A DNA stretch of 41,043 bases from Pseudomonadota bacterium (GCA_023412655.1 JAEYNH010000226.1:1-41043); one strand, 5' to 3'; counted from the stretch's first letter, positions 17,378 to 27,886 are shown. The notes: generated by a model from the sequence alone, not told the origin. A program made the numbers and translations.

Positions 17378-18328
17378 CTAGAGCGTCCGCGCCTGCGGCG
17401 CGATACGCGACCAGAAAGTCTCCAGCCGCGGGCGGAACGCCGCGTAGGACCAGTCGGCGGCGGTGACTGCAGCGGCGTCCAGTACGGCCTGCAGCCGCCG
17501 ACCACCGGCCGCGACCACGTCGGCGGCCTGCGCCAACGCATCGGCGGCCGCCTCGCAGTCCTCCTCCGGCGCCCAGAAGCCGTTGTCGGGACTGGCGAAG
17601 TCTCCGCCGCCGACGGATTTGAACCCCGCGACGACGCAACCCGACGCCATGGCCTCGAGCGGCGTCAGCCCCACGGCCTCCTGGCGCCCCAGCGCCAGGA
17701 AGAGCGTCGAAGATCCCATGGCTTCGGCGACGGCCGCCTCCGGGGCGTTCTCGAGCGCGATCCAAGGAAGGTCGGCATGGCGGGGATGGCGTCGCTGCAG
17801 CAGGGCGCGGATCACCGAGGCCTCGCCAGGGCGCTTGCGCGGGATATGGACGACCCCAGGCCGACGCGCGGCGGCCGGTCGGAATACGCGTTCGTCGGCG
17901 AAGCAGTGCACCAGCTCGACATCGGCCTCGGGGAAGTCGCGCCGGATTGCAGCGACTACGCGCGGGCCAACGCCGATGAATGCCGGGAACCGCCCAGACG
18001 GGAAGCCGCGCACGGCGTCATGGCTCAGGGCGACCAGATTGAGGTGGCTCTGGCAGAAGATCACAACGCGGTTGGTCAGCCCAGCCACGTGGGCGATGGC
18101 GTTGGGCGCATCCTCCGGCAGGACCAGTACGTCGTCGGGCCGGAAGTGGGTCGCAATCTCCACAGGGCAGCTATGCGCGAGCCACGTGGGCGCCGCAGCC
18201 TGGGTGTTCAGCCAGAGCACCGCATCGAAGCCGAGTTCCCGCAGCGTCTCCACGTGCCGCACGATCATCTTCAGCCCGCCGGTGATCTTCTCACCGGCCG
18301 GGAACGCGAGATAGATGATCCTGCTCAT
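17378..18328 (-). CDS. Glycosyltransferase, GT4-like
   Basis: A 316-residue protein with two Rossmann-like halves. The N-terminus has KITGGLKMIVRHVETLRELG, a GT-B acceptor-side pattern. The C-terminal half has LALGRQEAVGLTPLEAMASG, the E-x7-E-like donor-binding motif of GT4 enzymes, followed by VGGGDFASPDNGFW. The sugar, acceptor and pathway are unknown, and no polysaccharide genes are adjacent. It lies between mutS and glnD with short gaps. GGAGG precedes the ATG at 18328. Confidence 0.82.
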   Translation of the reverse strand: MSRIIYLAFPAGEKITGGLKMIVRHVETLRELGFDAVLWLNTQAAAPTWLAHSCPVEIATHFRPDDVLVLPEDAPNAIAHVAGLTNRVVIFCQSHLNLVALSHDAVRGFPSGRFPAFIGVGPRVVAAIRRDFPEADVELVHCFADERVFRPAAARRPGVVHIPRKRPGEASVIRALLQRRHPRHADLPWIALENAPEAAVAEAMGSSTLFLALGRQEAVGLTPLEAMASGCVVAGFKSVGGGDFASPDNGFWAPEEDCEAAADALAQAADVVAAGGRRLQAVLDAAAVTAADWSYAAFRPRLETFWSRIAPQARTL

Positions 18329-18383
18329 GTCCTCCGAGTAGGAGAGCCCGGAGCGACCGGCAAGCCTTCGCCGTGGTGGGGCG

Positions 18384-21068
<2,685 letters not shown>

Positions 21069-21148
21069 AGGTTGCGCGGACGTTAACGAATGGCCTTGAG
21101 TCCCGCGACCCCTTGAAGCCGCCCCGATGCGCGCCAAGCTGTGGATGG

Positions 21149-21691
21149 ATGCCGCAGCCCGCCCTCGCGCCCGCCCATGTGGTCTTTCCCGCCGGCCCTT
21201 CCGACGCCGAGGCCCTGGCCCATGTCCACGTCGCCTCCTGGCGCGAGACCTACAGGGGCCTTTTGCCGGACGCCTACCTCGACCGCATGAGCGAGGCTGT
21301 GTTCGCCCATCGGTTCCGGCGCCAGCTGGAAGCGGGAGACGGGATCACCCTGGCGTTGGCGGACCGCACCGGCCTGGTCGGCTATGCCCAGGCCGGCCCA
21401 TCGCGGCGGGGACGGCCCGGCGAAGGCGAGATCAGCGTCCTCTACCTGCTGCGACGGGCGCAGAGCCGCGGCCTTGGCCGGGAGTTGCTCACCGCCGCCG
21501 CGCGAACCCTGGCCGCCCAGGGCGCCGTATCGCTGATGATCTCGGTCCTGCGCGAGAATCTTCCCGCCCGCGGCTTCTACGAGCATCTGGGCGGACTGGC
21601 TGAAACCGAACGCCGCGAGCCGGGACCCGGCGGGACCCTGCTCTGGGAGGTGGCCTACCGCTGGCCCGACATCCGCCAGCTGATCGGCTGA
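21149..21691 (+). CDS. GNAT family N-acetyltransferase
   Basis: A 180-residue acetyltransferase. HVASWRETYRGLLPDAYL is the N-terminal motif shared by many stand-alone GNATs. The acetyl-CoA loop is YLLRRAQSRGLGRELL, followed by VLRENLPARGFYEHLGG. The substrate is unknown. The start is taken at the ATG at 21149 (MPQPALAPAHVVF), though in-frame upstream starts exist from 21113. It is divergent from mutS with only about 80 bases between starts, so their promoters must overlap. It is convergent with the ABC ATPase gene. Confidence 0.82.
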   Translation: MPQPALAPAHVVFPAGPSDAEALAHVHVASWRETYRGLLPDAYLDRMSEAVFAHRFRRQLEAGDGITLALADRTGLVGYAQAGPSRRGRPGEGEISVLYLLRRAQSRGLGRELLTAAARTLAAQGAVSLMISVLRENLPARGFYEHLGGLAETERREPGPGGTLLWEVAYRWPDIRQLIG

Positions 21692-21710
21692 TCCGCCCGC
21701 AGGGCCGCGG

Positions 21711-22664
21711 CTAGACCGCCCCGGCTTCCTCCGCCGCGTAGGTCAGGCTGACGAAGACGTCCTCCAGGTCCGGGTCCTCGGTGGAGATGTCCTTGATGTG
21801 CAGGCCGGCCTTGCGCACAGCGGCCAGCACCTGCTCCACGCTGGATTGGCCGGTGCGATAGCTGACCGAGAAACCACCGGCCTTGGTCAGCCTGGTCTCG
21901 AAGCCCGGCAGGGTTGGGGCCGCGGTCAACGGCTCCTCCGGCGTGACCAGGACGTTGCGGGTGTCCATCCGCCGCAGCAGGGTGGTGGTCGGCTCGCACG
22001 CCACCACCTGGCCGCGGTTGACGATGGCGATCTGGTCGCAGAGCTCCTGGGCCTCTTCCAGGTAGTGGGTCGTGAGCACGATGGTCACGCCCTTGCGGTT
22101 CAGCTCCAGCACATAGCTCCAGAGCTGCCGGCGCAGCTCGACGTCGACCCCGGCGGTGGGCTCGTCGAGGATCAGCACCGGCGGGTTGTGCACCATGGCC
22201 TTGGCCACCATCAGCCGCCGCTTCATGCCGCCGGACAGCTGGCGCACATAGGCGCTCGCCTTGTCAGCCAGGCCGAGGGCGCTCAGCAGTTCGTCGGTGC
22301 GGCGCTCGGACTTGGGCACGGCGTACATGCCGGCCGCCACCTCCAGCGCCTCGCGCGGGGTGAAGAACGGGTCGGCGGCGATCTCCTGCGGCACCACCCC
22401 GATGGCGGCCCGGGCGTCCCGCGGCCGCTGGTCGATGTCGCGGCCCCAGATCGACACCTGGCCCGAGGTCTTCTTGCTCAGGCCGGCCAGGATGTTGATG
22501 AAGGTGGACTTGCCGGCGCCGTTCGGCCCCAGCAGGCCGAAGATCGAGCCGCGCGGGATTGCGAGGTCGATGCCCTTCAGCGCACGCATCTCGGGCGTCG
22601 TCTTTGTGGCGGCGTAGGTCTTGACCAGGCCCTTGGCCTCGATCGCGTATTCCGGAAGGTCCAT
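21711..22664 (-). CDS. ABC transporter ATP-binding protein, YadG-like
   Basis: A 317-residue ABC ATPase. It has Walker A GPNGAGKST (46-54), signature LSGGMKRRL, Walker B VLILDEPTAGVD and switch His in LTTHYLEEAQELCDQ. The length plus the C-terminal extension with LEDVFVSLT matches the CcmA/YadG-type ABC-2 exporters. Such ATPases work with an ABC-2 membrane permease, but none is next to it here. The ATG at 22664 has AGGTG five bases upstream; a GTG at 22670 is the alternative. The transported substrate is unknown. Confidence 0.9.
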   Translation of the reverse strand: MDLPEYAIEAKGLVKTYAATKTTPEMRALKGIDLAIPRGSIFGLLGPNGAGKSTFINILAGLSKKTSGQVSIWGRDIDQRPRDARAAIGVVPQEIAADPFFTPREALEVAAGMYAVPKSERRTDELLSALGLADKASAYVRQLSGGMKRRLMVAKAMVHNPPVLILDEPTAGVDVELRRQLWSYVLELNRKGVTIVLTTHYLEEAQELCDQIAIVNRGQVVACEPTTTLLRRMDTRNVLVTPEEPLTAAPTLPGFETRLTKAGGFSVSYRTGQSSVEQVLAAVRKAGLHIKDISTEDPDLEDVFVSLTYAAEEAGAV

Positions 22665-22676
22665 GATCACCTGTCG

Positions 22677-22705
22677 TTGACGGCGAAAGCCGCGGTCGCA
22701 TACCT
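22677..22705 (+). promoter_or_regulatory. Possible sigma-70 type promoter for the zinc-finger gene
   Basis: TTGACG (22677-22682) and ATACCT (22700-22705) are spaced by 17 bases, upstream of the plus-strand zinc-finger gene starting at 22758. The fit is reasonable, but the -10 box is weak. Confidence 0.35.
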
Positions 22706-22757
22706 AGGCGCGCCGCCGCGGAGCGCCAAGCACGCGCGCGCAGTCAAAGGTGTTTCG

Positions 22758-23063
22758 ATGGCCCGCAAACTCGTTAGCGCCAAAGGCGCGAAGGCGCAGA
22801 CGCAGCCGGAGCCGGCGCCCGCCAAGCCCGCGCTGACTCCCGACCTGCCGCCGCCGGAGGTTATCCAGGTCCGCTCCAAGCGGGTCGCGTGCGACGGCGT
22901 GGGCGGGGCGCTCGGCCATCCGCGCGTCTGGCTGGAGATGGGCGAGGCCGACTTCGTCGAGTGCACCTACTGCGATCGCCGCTTCGTCCTGGCCCAGGGC
23001 GCCGACGGCGCCGAGGACGAACGCCTGGCGCCCGGCGTCTACGAAGGCTCGCACGGGCACTGA
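22758..23063 (+). CDS. Small CHCC-type zinc-finger protein
   Basis: A 101-residue protein. A lysine/proline/alanine-rich N-terminus of about 40 residues is followed by a zf-CHCC domain with pattern C-x7-GHP-x-V and C-x2-C (VACDGVGG, LGHPRVWLEM, VECTYCDRRFVL). This domain is shared with the NDUFS6-type accessory subunit of mitochondrial complex I, and small alphaproteobacterial versions are common. A complex I link is only inference here. AAAGG about eight bases before the ATG supports the start. It is convergent with dnaN across a strong inverted repeat. Confidence 0.87.
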   Translation: MARKLVSAKGAKAQTQPEPAPAKPALTPDLPPPEVIQVRSKRVACDGVGGALGHPRVWLEMGEADFVECTYCDRRFVLAQGADGAEDERLAPGVYEGSHGH

Positions 23064-23067
23064 TTTA

Positions 23068-23089
23068 CCTTCTCCCCCAGGGGAGAAGG
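23068..23089. terminator. Perfect inverted repeat between convergent genes
   Basis: CCTTCTCCCC-CA-GGGGAGAAGG has 10-bp perfect arms with a 2-base centre, five bases after the zinc-finger stop and 10 before the dnaN stop. It can fold on either strand, so a bidirectional terminator is likely. Similar CTTCTCCC/GGGAGAAG elements are, from memory, repeated in many alphaproteobacterial genomes, so it may also be a dispersed repeat copy. Confidence 0.6.
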
Positions 23090-23098
23090 CGCGCGTCG

Positions 23099-24217
23099 TC
23101 ACACCCGCAGCGGCATCAGGATGTACTGGACGTCGGCGTCGGCCGGGTCGAGTACCAGGGCCGGGTCGTTGGGGCCGCCGAAGCGCAGCTCGGCGCTCTC
23201 GCCCGAGATCTGGTCGGTGATGTCCAGCAGGTAGCGGGCGTTGAACGACAGCTCGAAGGGCTCGCCGTCGTAGTCGATCTCCAGCTCTTCCACCGCCTGG
23301 CCGGCTTCCATGTTGCGGACCGTCAGGACCACGCGCCCGGGCTCGATGGCCATGCGGACGCTGCGGCTCTTCTCGGCCGAGATGGTGGCCACCCGGTCCA
23401 CCGCCTGGGCGAACAGCTTGGCGTCGACCATGACCGTGCGGTTGTTGTCCTTCGGGATGACCCGGGCGTAGTCGGGGAAGTTGCCGTCGATGACCTTGGA
23501 GGTCAGCGCCGCGCCGCCCAGTTCGAAGCGGATCTTCTGCGGGCTGACCTGCAGCTCCACGCTTTCGCCCGCGTCCTCCAGCAGACGGCGGGCCTCGCTG
23601 ACCGTCTTGCGGGGCACGATGACGCCGGGGGCGCCGGCCGAGCCTTCCGGCGCGGGCATGTCCGCCAGGGCCAGGCGCGAGCCGTCGGTGGCCACCGCCC
23701 GCAGGCGGGGGCTGCCGTCCACCACCACGGTGTGGAGATAGAGGCCGTTGAGGTAGTAACGGGTCTCCTCCGCCGAGATCGCGAAGCGGGTCTTGTCGAT
23801 CAGCCGGATCAGGTCGTTCACGTCCACGGCCACGGCGCCGCCGAAGCCCTCGGCTGACATCACCGGGAAGTCGCCGGCGGGCAACACCGGCAGGTTGAAC
23901 CGCGAGCGGCCGGCCTGGACCGTCAGGCGCGGATCCTCGCCCGTGAAGCTCAGGGAGACGTCGGCGCCTTCCGGCAGCTTGCGGACGATCTCGTAGAGGG
24001 TGTGCGCCGGGGCGGTGATCTGGCCGGGCTGGTCCACCTGGGCCAGGGCCTCGTCGACGATCTCCATGTCGAGGTCGGTGGCCGAGAAGGTCAGCCGGTC
24101 GCGCTCGGCTGACAACAGCACGTTCGACAGGATCGGGATGGTGTTGCGGCGCTCCACCGCGCTCTGCACGTGGCCCAGGGCCTTGAGCAGCGCGGCGCGT
24201 TCGATCGTCAGCTTCAT
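23099..24217 (-). CDS. dnaN: DNA polymerase III beta subunit (sliding clamp)
   Basis: The ring-shaped processivity clamp of the replicase. The 372 residues begin MKLTIERAALLKALGHVQSA and end QYILMPLRV, both family hallmarks, and VIDGNFPDYARVIPKDNN is the conserved central block. Length matches the alphaproteobacterial protein. It is not next to dnaA or recF here, which is typical for Caulobacteraceae, but follows grpE. Its 119-base leader region holds a hairpin with a GAATC methylation site in its loop. Confidence 0.97.
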   Translation of the reverse strand: MKLTIERAALLKALGHVQSAVERRNTIPILSNVLLSAERDRLTFSATDLDMEIVDEALAQVDQPGQITAPAHTLYEIVRKLPEGADVSLSFTGEDPRLTVQAGRSRFNLPVLPAGDFPVMSAEGFGGAVAVDVNDLIRLIDKTRFAISAEETRYYLNGLYLHTVVVDGSPRLRAVATDGSRLALADMPAPEGSAGAPGVIVPRKTVSEARRLLEDAGESVELQVSPQKIRFELGGAALTSKVIDGNFPDYARVIPKDNNRTVMVDAKLFAQAVDRVATISAEKSRSVRMAIEPGRVVLTVRNMEAGQAVEELEIDYDGEPFELSFNARYLLDITDQISGESAELRFGGPNDPALVLDPADADVQYILMPLRV

Positions 24218-24242
24218 TCTTGGGTCCCGGCTCGCCTTTGCA

Positions 24243-24266
24243 GCCGGCGCGAATCAAGGCGCCGGC
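24243..24266. promoter_or_regulatory. Hairpin with CcrM site upstream of dnaN
   Basis: GCCGGCGC (24243-24250) and GCGCCGGC (24259-24266) are perfect 8-bp arms around GAATCAAG, whose GAATC is a CcrM (GANTC) site. It lies 26-49 bases before the dnaN ATG. No U-run follows on the minus strand, so it is not an obvious terminator for grpE. Confidence 0.45.
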
Positions 24267-24336
24267 CCACACCCCGAAAGGAAGGGACTTGCGACATTAG
24301 CCAAAATCACCCTCGGGGGAAGAGGCCGGCGTCGGT

Positions 24337-24960
24337 TTAGGCGCGGGTGTCCACAGAGCCGCCCGACCCGGCGGCGGGATCGCCGCCGTCGCTGGCGGAA
24401 TAGGGGTTTTCGCCACTCGTCGGACCGCCGGAGCCGCCGCCGCCCGACGCCTTGGCGGCCACCACGACCATGGCCGGGCGCACCAGCCGGCCGAGCAGCT
24501 CATAGCCCGGCTGCAGCACCTGAACGATCCCGCCAGGGACAACCTCGGTCCCCGGCTGTTCCATCATGGCCTGATGCTTGTGCGGATCGAACTTCTCGCC
24601 TTGGGGCGGGTCGATCTTGGTGAGGCCGTTGCGCTCGAAGGCGCCCAGCAGCTCCTTGGCGGTCATTTCGACGCCGACCACGAAGTTCTTCACCGGCGCA
24701 TCGGTGTGGTCGGCAGGCGCGGCGGCCATGGCGCGGTCGAGGTTGTCGGCCACCCCCAAAAGGTCGCGGGCGAATTTCTGAATGGCGTAGGCGCGGGCGT
24801 CGTTCGCCTCGCGCTCGGCGCGGCGCTTGGTGTTCTCGGCCTCGGCGGCGTAGCGAAGCACCTGCTCCTTCAGCGCCTGGTTCTCGGCCCTAAGCGCCTC
24901 GACCTCACCGCCTTCGAAATCGAAGCCGTCGCCTTCAGGCTGCATGTTGTCTTCGGACAT
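24337..24960 (-). CDS. grpE: Nucleotide exchange factor GrpE
   Basis: Releases ADP from DnaK in the heat-shock chaperone cycle. The 207 residues show a long N-terminal coiled coil (about residues 20-65, rich in Glu, Ala and Arg) and the conserved C-terminal beta domain with GVEMTAKELLGAFERNGL, EKFDPHKHQAMMEQPG and VLQPGYELLGRLVRPAMVVV. A glycine/serine-rich tail follows. It is 13 bases after hrcA with an AGGAT just before the start, so hrcA-grpE is an operon, the usual arrangement. Confidence 0.96.
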   Translation of the reverse strand: MSEDNMQPEGDGFDFEGGEVEALRAENQALKEQVLRYAAEAENTKRRAEREANDARAYAIQKFARDLLGVADNLDRAMAAAPADHTDAPVKNFVVGVEMTAKELLGAFERNGLTKIDPPQGEKFDPHKHQAMMEQPGTEVVPGGIVQVLQPGYELLGRLVRPAMVVVAAKASGGGGSGGPTSGENPYSASDGGDPAAGSGGSVDTRA

Positions 24961-24973
24961 ATCCTACCCGGTC

Positions 24974-26041
24974 TTACGCGTTCATCACCTGGCCAAGCAC
25001 GCGGGCGGTGTAATCCACCAACGGAATGACCCTGGCATAGTTCAAGCGGGCCGGGCCGATCACGCCGATCGCACCCACCACCCGCTGCGAGCCCGTCATA
25101 TAGGGCGCCGCGATCACGGCGGAACCCGAAAGCGAGAACAGCCGAGTTTCCGCGCCGATGAAGATGCGCACGCCCTCGCCTTCCCGCACCCCGTCCAGCA
25201 ACTGGATCAGCTGTTCCTTCTGCTCCAGGTCCTCGAACAGGGAGCGCACCCGTTCCAGGTCCTCGATGGCCTCGCGGTCCTCCAGCAAGTTGGCCCGGCC
25301 GCGGACGATCAGCGCTCGGGCGTCGTCGTCGCCGCCGCCCCAGGCGGCCAGCCCGTCCTCCACCAGGCGGGCGGCGGTTTCGTCCAGGTCACGCCGGGCG
25401 CGGTCGAGCTCGGCCCGCAGGTCGACCTTGGCCTCGGCCAGGGTGCGGCCGCGCATGCGGGCGTTGAGGAAGTTCGAGGCCTCCTGCAGGGCCGAGGGCG
25501 TAACGCCCATGGGCCGCCGGATCAGCCGATTCTCCACGGTGCCGTCGTCGAACACCATGATCGCCAGGGTCCGCTCCCCCGACAGGGGCACGAACTCCAC
25601 ATGGGTGACCCCGGCGTCGCGGATCGGGGTGACCACCACCCCGGCCCCGCCAGCCAGGCCGGAGAGAATGGCCGAGGCTTCGTTCAGGGCGTCTTCGTAG
25701 TTGAGGCCCCGGGCGCCCAGGCGGGCGTCGATGTTGCGGCGCTCCTCCTCGGCGATGTCGCCCACCTCCAGCAGGCCATCCACGAACAGCCGCAGTCCCG
25801 CGTGGGTCGGCAGTCGCCCGGCGCTGACGTGCGGCGCGCCCAGCAGGCCCAGCTGCGTGAGGTCCTGCATGGTGTTGCGGATAGAGGCCGGCGACAGCGG
25901 CAGTCCGCCCTTGGAGAGGGTGCGCGAGCCCACCGGCTCGCCTGTCTCCAGGTAGCTCTCGACGATGCGACGGAAGATCTCGCGGGCGCGCTCGTCCAGT
26001 TCGGTGAGCGTGGGGCCGCGGGCGAGGAACGGATGGGTCAC
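24974..26041 (-). CDS. hrcA: Heat-inducible transcription repressor HrcA
   Basis: Represses chaperone genes through CIRCE operators. The 355 residues have an N-terminal winged helix (FRRIVESYLETGEPVGSRTLSKG and SPASIRNTMQDLTQLGLL) and the GAF-like HrcA domain through to GVIGPARLNYARVIPLVDYT. The start is taken as GTG at 26041 (protein starting THPFLARG); upstream in-frame codons exist but look unconserved and lack a ribosome site. I see no CIRCE element between hrcA and rph. It is divergent from rph. Confidence 0.95.
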   Translation of the reverse strand: MTHPFLARGPTLTELDERAREIFRRIVESYLETGEPVGSRTLSKGGLPLSPASIRNTMQDLTQLGLLGAPHVSAGRLPTHAGLRLFVDGLLEVGDIAEEERRNIDARLGARGLNYEDALNEASAILSGLAGGAGVVVTPIRDAGVTHVEFVPLSGERTLAIMVFDDGTVENRLIRRPMGVTPSALQEASNFLNARMRGRTLAEAKVDLRAELDRARRDLDETAARLVEDGLAAWGGGDDDARALIVRGRANLLEDREAIEDLERVRSLFEDLEQKEQLIQLLDGVREGEGVRIFIGAETRLFSLSGSAVIAAPYMTGSQRVVGAIGVIGPARLNYARVIPLVDYTARVLGQVMNA

Positions 26042-26144
26042 GTCACATGGGTACGGTTGCGGCGCCCATGGACGGCGCCTCACGGGTTAGGATAAGCGCG
26101 GGCTGCCCCGGCGCAAGGCGCCGAAACCATTCCGGAAGTTTCCC

Positions 26145-26861
26145 ATGCGCCCCTCCGAACGCACCGCCGACCTGCTCCGCCCCGTCACCCTGGAGACCGG
26201 CGTCACCCGCTATGCCGAGGGCTCGTGCCTGGTCAGCTTCGGCCACACCAAGGTGCTGGTGACCGCCAGCCTGGAGGAGGGCGTTCCCGGCTTCCTGCGC
26301 GGCAAGGGGCAGGGCTGGGTGACGGCCGAGTACGGGATGCTCCCCCGGGCCACCCACACCCGTGGCCGCCGCGAAGCCGCAGCCGGCAAGCAGTCGGGCC
26401 GCACGCAGGAGATCCAGCGCCTGATCGGCCGAAGCCTGCGGGCGATCACCGACCTCAAGGCCCTGGGCGAGCGCCAGATCACTGTCGACTGCGACGTGCT
26501 GCAGGCCGACGGCGGCACCCGCACCGCCTCCATCACCGGGGCCTGGGTCGCCTTGCGCCTGGCCACGCGGTACCTGCTCGACGAGGGCGTGATCACGGCG
26601 GATCCGATCCTCGACCAGGTGGCGGCGATCTCGTGCGGGGTGTTCGCCGGCACGCCGGTGCTCGACCTCGACTACGAGGAGGATTCCAACGCCGAGGCCG
26701 ACGCCAACTTTGTCCTCACCGGCAGCGGCGACATCGTCGAGGTGCAGGCCACCGGCGAGAAGCGCGGCTTCTCCGAGGCCGAGTTCGAGGCGCTGTTCAG
26801 CCTCGCCCGCAAGGGCATCGGCGAGCTGTGCGAACTGCAGCGGGCGGCGGTCGCCCGCTAA
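26145..26861 (+). CDS. rph: Ribonuclease PH
   Basis: A phosphorolytic 3'-to-5' exoribonuclease that trims tRNA 3' ends. The 238 residues include MRPSERTADLLRPVTLETGV at the N-terminus, GRTQEIQRLIGRSLRAITDL and the phosphate-site region CDVLQADGGTRTASITGAWV, all family signatures. GGAAG seven bases before the ATG supports the start. Its stop codon overlaps that of the convergent XRE gene (CTAA at 26858-26861). Confidence 0.97.
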   Translation: MRPSERTADLLRPVTLETGVTRYAEGSCLVSFGHTKVLVTASLEEGVPGFLRGKGQGWVTAEYGMLPRATHTRGRREAAAGKQSGRTQEIQRLIGRSLRAITDLKALGERQITVDCDVLQADGGTRTASITGAWVALRLATRYLLDEGVITADPILDQVAAISCGVFAGTPVLDLDYEEDSNAEADANFVLTGSGDIVEVQATGEKRGFSEAEFEALFSLARKGIGELCELQRAAVAR

Positions 26862-27094
26862 TCCTCCGCGTCGTCCGTGGGATCGTCGGGGCCCGCTTCG
26901 TAGACGAGCAGGTCGCCCGGCTGGCAGTCCAGCTCCCGACACAAGGCGGCCAGGGTCGAGAAGCGCACGGCCCTGGCCTTGCCGGTCTTCAGGATCGACA
27001 GGTTGGCGATGGTGACGCCGACGCGGTCGGCGAGCTCGGTGAGCGACATGCGCCGGTCGAGCAGCACTCGGTCGAGGTTGACGCGGATCGGCAT
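26858..27094 (-). CDS. Small XRE regulator, YozG-like
   Basis: A 78-residue single-domain Cro/C1-type HTH protein. Its pattern LLDRRMSLTELADRVGVTIANL then STLAALCRELDCQPGDLLVY is typical of the HTH_26/YozG group. This group is commonly paired with DUF2975 membrane proteins, as here: it starts one base after the DUF2975 stop (TGACATG). It probably regulates its own operon or works with the membrane partner. The target is unknown. Confidence 0.85.
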   Translation of the reverse strand: MPIRVNLDRVLLDRRMSLTELADRVGVTIANLSILKTGKARAVRFSTLAALCRELDCQPGDLLVYEAGPDDPTDDAED

Positions 27095-27095
27095 G

Positions 27096-27626
27096 TCAGA
27101 TGGTCAGCTCGGCTTCACGGCGCAGGCGCGCGCCCTCACGGAACACCTCGGCCAGCACGAACACCACCAGGACCGAGAACCAGGCGGTGAGGCTGAACGA
27201 CGGCTCCACGTCGGTGACGCCGGGCAGCAGCCAGGCGCCGATGGCCCATAGGGCATAGCGGCCGCATTCCAGCCCCGCCAGGATCAGGCCGATGAGGCGC
27301 AGGCGCGCGACGTTGTCGGGGTGGAAGGGATCGCCGGCGGTGAGGGTGGCGAAGATGCGGCGCAGGCAGCCCACGATCACCAGGACTCCCGCGAGATAGA
27401 CGGCGGCGGCGGCGAGGCCTGCGGCGAGCACGGGCCCGCGACGGATGACCTCCCCGGCCTCGGGATCGATGGTGACGTCCGACAAGAGGTCGGGGTTGAA
27501 GCTCAGCAGCACGGCCGCGACGGTGATCAGCGCCACGACGGCGAGGCCGACCCACAGGGCGCCGAAAACGACGTCCAGGATGATCTTCAGGAAGCTCGAA
27601 ACCGAGCCCGGACCCAAGGCGCGCAT
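27096..27626 (-). CDS. DUF2975 membrane protein
   Basis: A 176-residue membrane protein with about four hydrophobic segments (roughly residues 13-42, 65-87, 110-133 and 145-162). The motif FHPDNVARLRLIGLILAGLE and the ending EVFREGARLRREAELTI are DUF2975 hallmarks. The function is unknown. DUF2975 genes usually sit next to a small YozG-like XRE gene, and they are adjacent here. The pair is inserted between rph and rdgB. Confidence 0.85.
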   Translation of the reverse strand: MRALGPGSVSSFLKIILDVVFGALWVGLAVVALITVAAVLLSFNPDLLSDVTIDPEAGEVIRRGPVLAAGLAAAAVYLAGVLVIVGCLRRIFATLTAGDPFHPDNVARLRLIGLILAGLECGRYALWAIGAWLLPGVTDVEPSFSLTAWFSVLVVFVLAEVFREGARLRREAELTI

Positions 27627-27720
27627 GGCGATGACGACCCCGCTTGAACGGCGTCTAACCCGCCCCGGCGGCGATCAGGGCCGCGGCCGGAGCAGGTCTG
27701 ACGAACCCCAAGGGGCGAGC

Positions 27721-27822
27721 CTAGATTTGTGCGGCGGCGATGGCCAGCATCGGCACGGCGCCAAGGACGACCACGAAGCTGAGGGCGGCGCGATCGACGA
27801 AGGACATGACGTTGGCGAACAT
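27721..27822 (-). CDS. 33-residue hydrophobic small protein
   Basis: ATG at 27822 is preceded by GGAGAG six bases upstream, a very good ribosome site. The product is one amphipathic N-terminal part (MFANVMSFVDRAAL) and one membrane helix (SFVVVLGAVPMLAIAAAQ). I do not recognise a family. It may be an inner-membrane small protein or a toxin-like peptide, but nothing here proves either. It has its own leader with a stable hairpin and an AT-rich, palindrome-bearing promoter region. Confidence 0.6.
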   Translation of the reverse strand: MFANVMSFVDRAALSFVVVLGAVPMLAIAAAQI

Positions 27823-27842
27823 TCTGAACTCTCCATTCAGAT

Positions 27843-27861
27843 GATGCTGCGCTGCAGCATC
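27843..27861 (-). promoter_or_regulatory. Leader hairpin before the 33-residue gene
   Basis: GATGCTGC-GCT-GCAGCATC has 8-bp perfect arms and a 3-base loop, ending about eight bases before the GGAGAG ribosome site. It could stabilise the mRNA 5' part or affect translation. Confidence 0.45.
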
Positions 27862-27886
27862 GGTGGTGGGCGAGGCCCGTTCGTTG

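Noticed and set aside
22704..24272. A 522-residue minus-strand frame across dnaN and the zinc-finger gene
   Set aside because: It runs in a different frame from dnaN and antisense to the zinc-finger gene, with shadow-type composition.
26042..26144. CIRCE element between hrcA and rph
   Set aside because: No TTAGCACTC-N9-GAGTGCTAA-like repeat is visible there.
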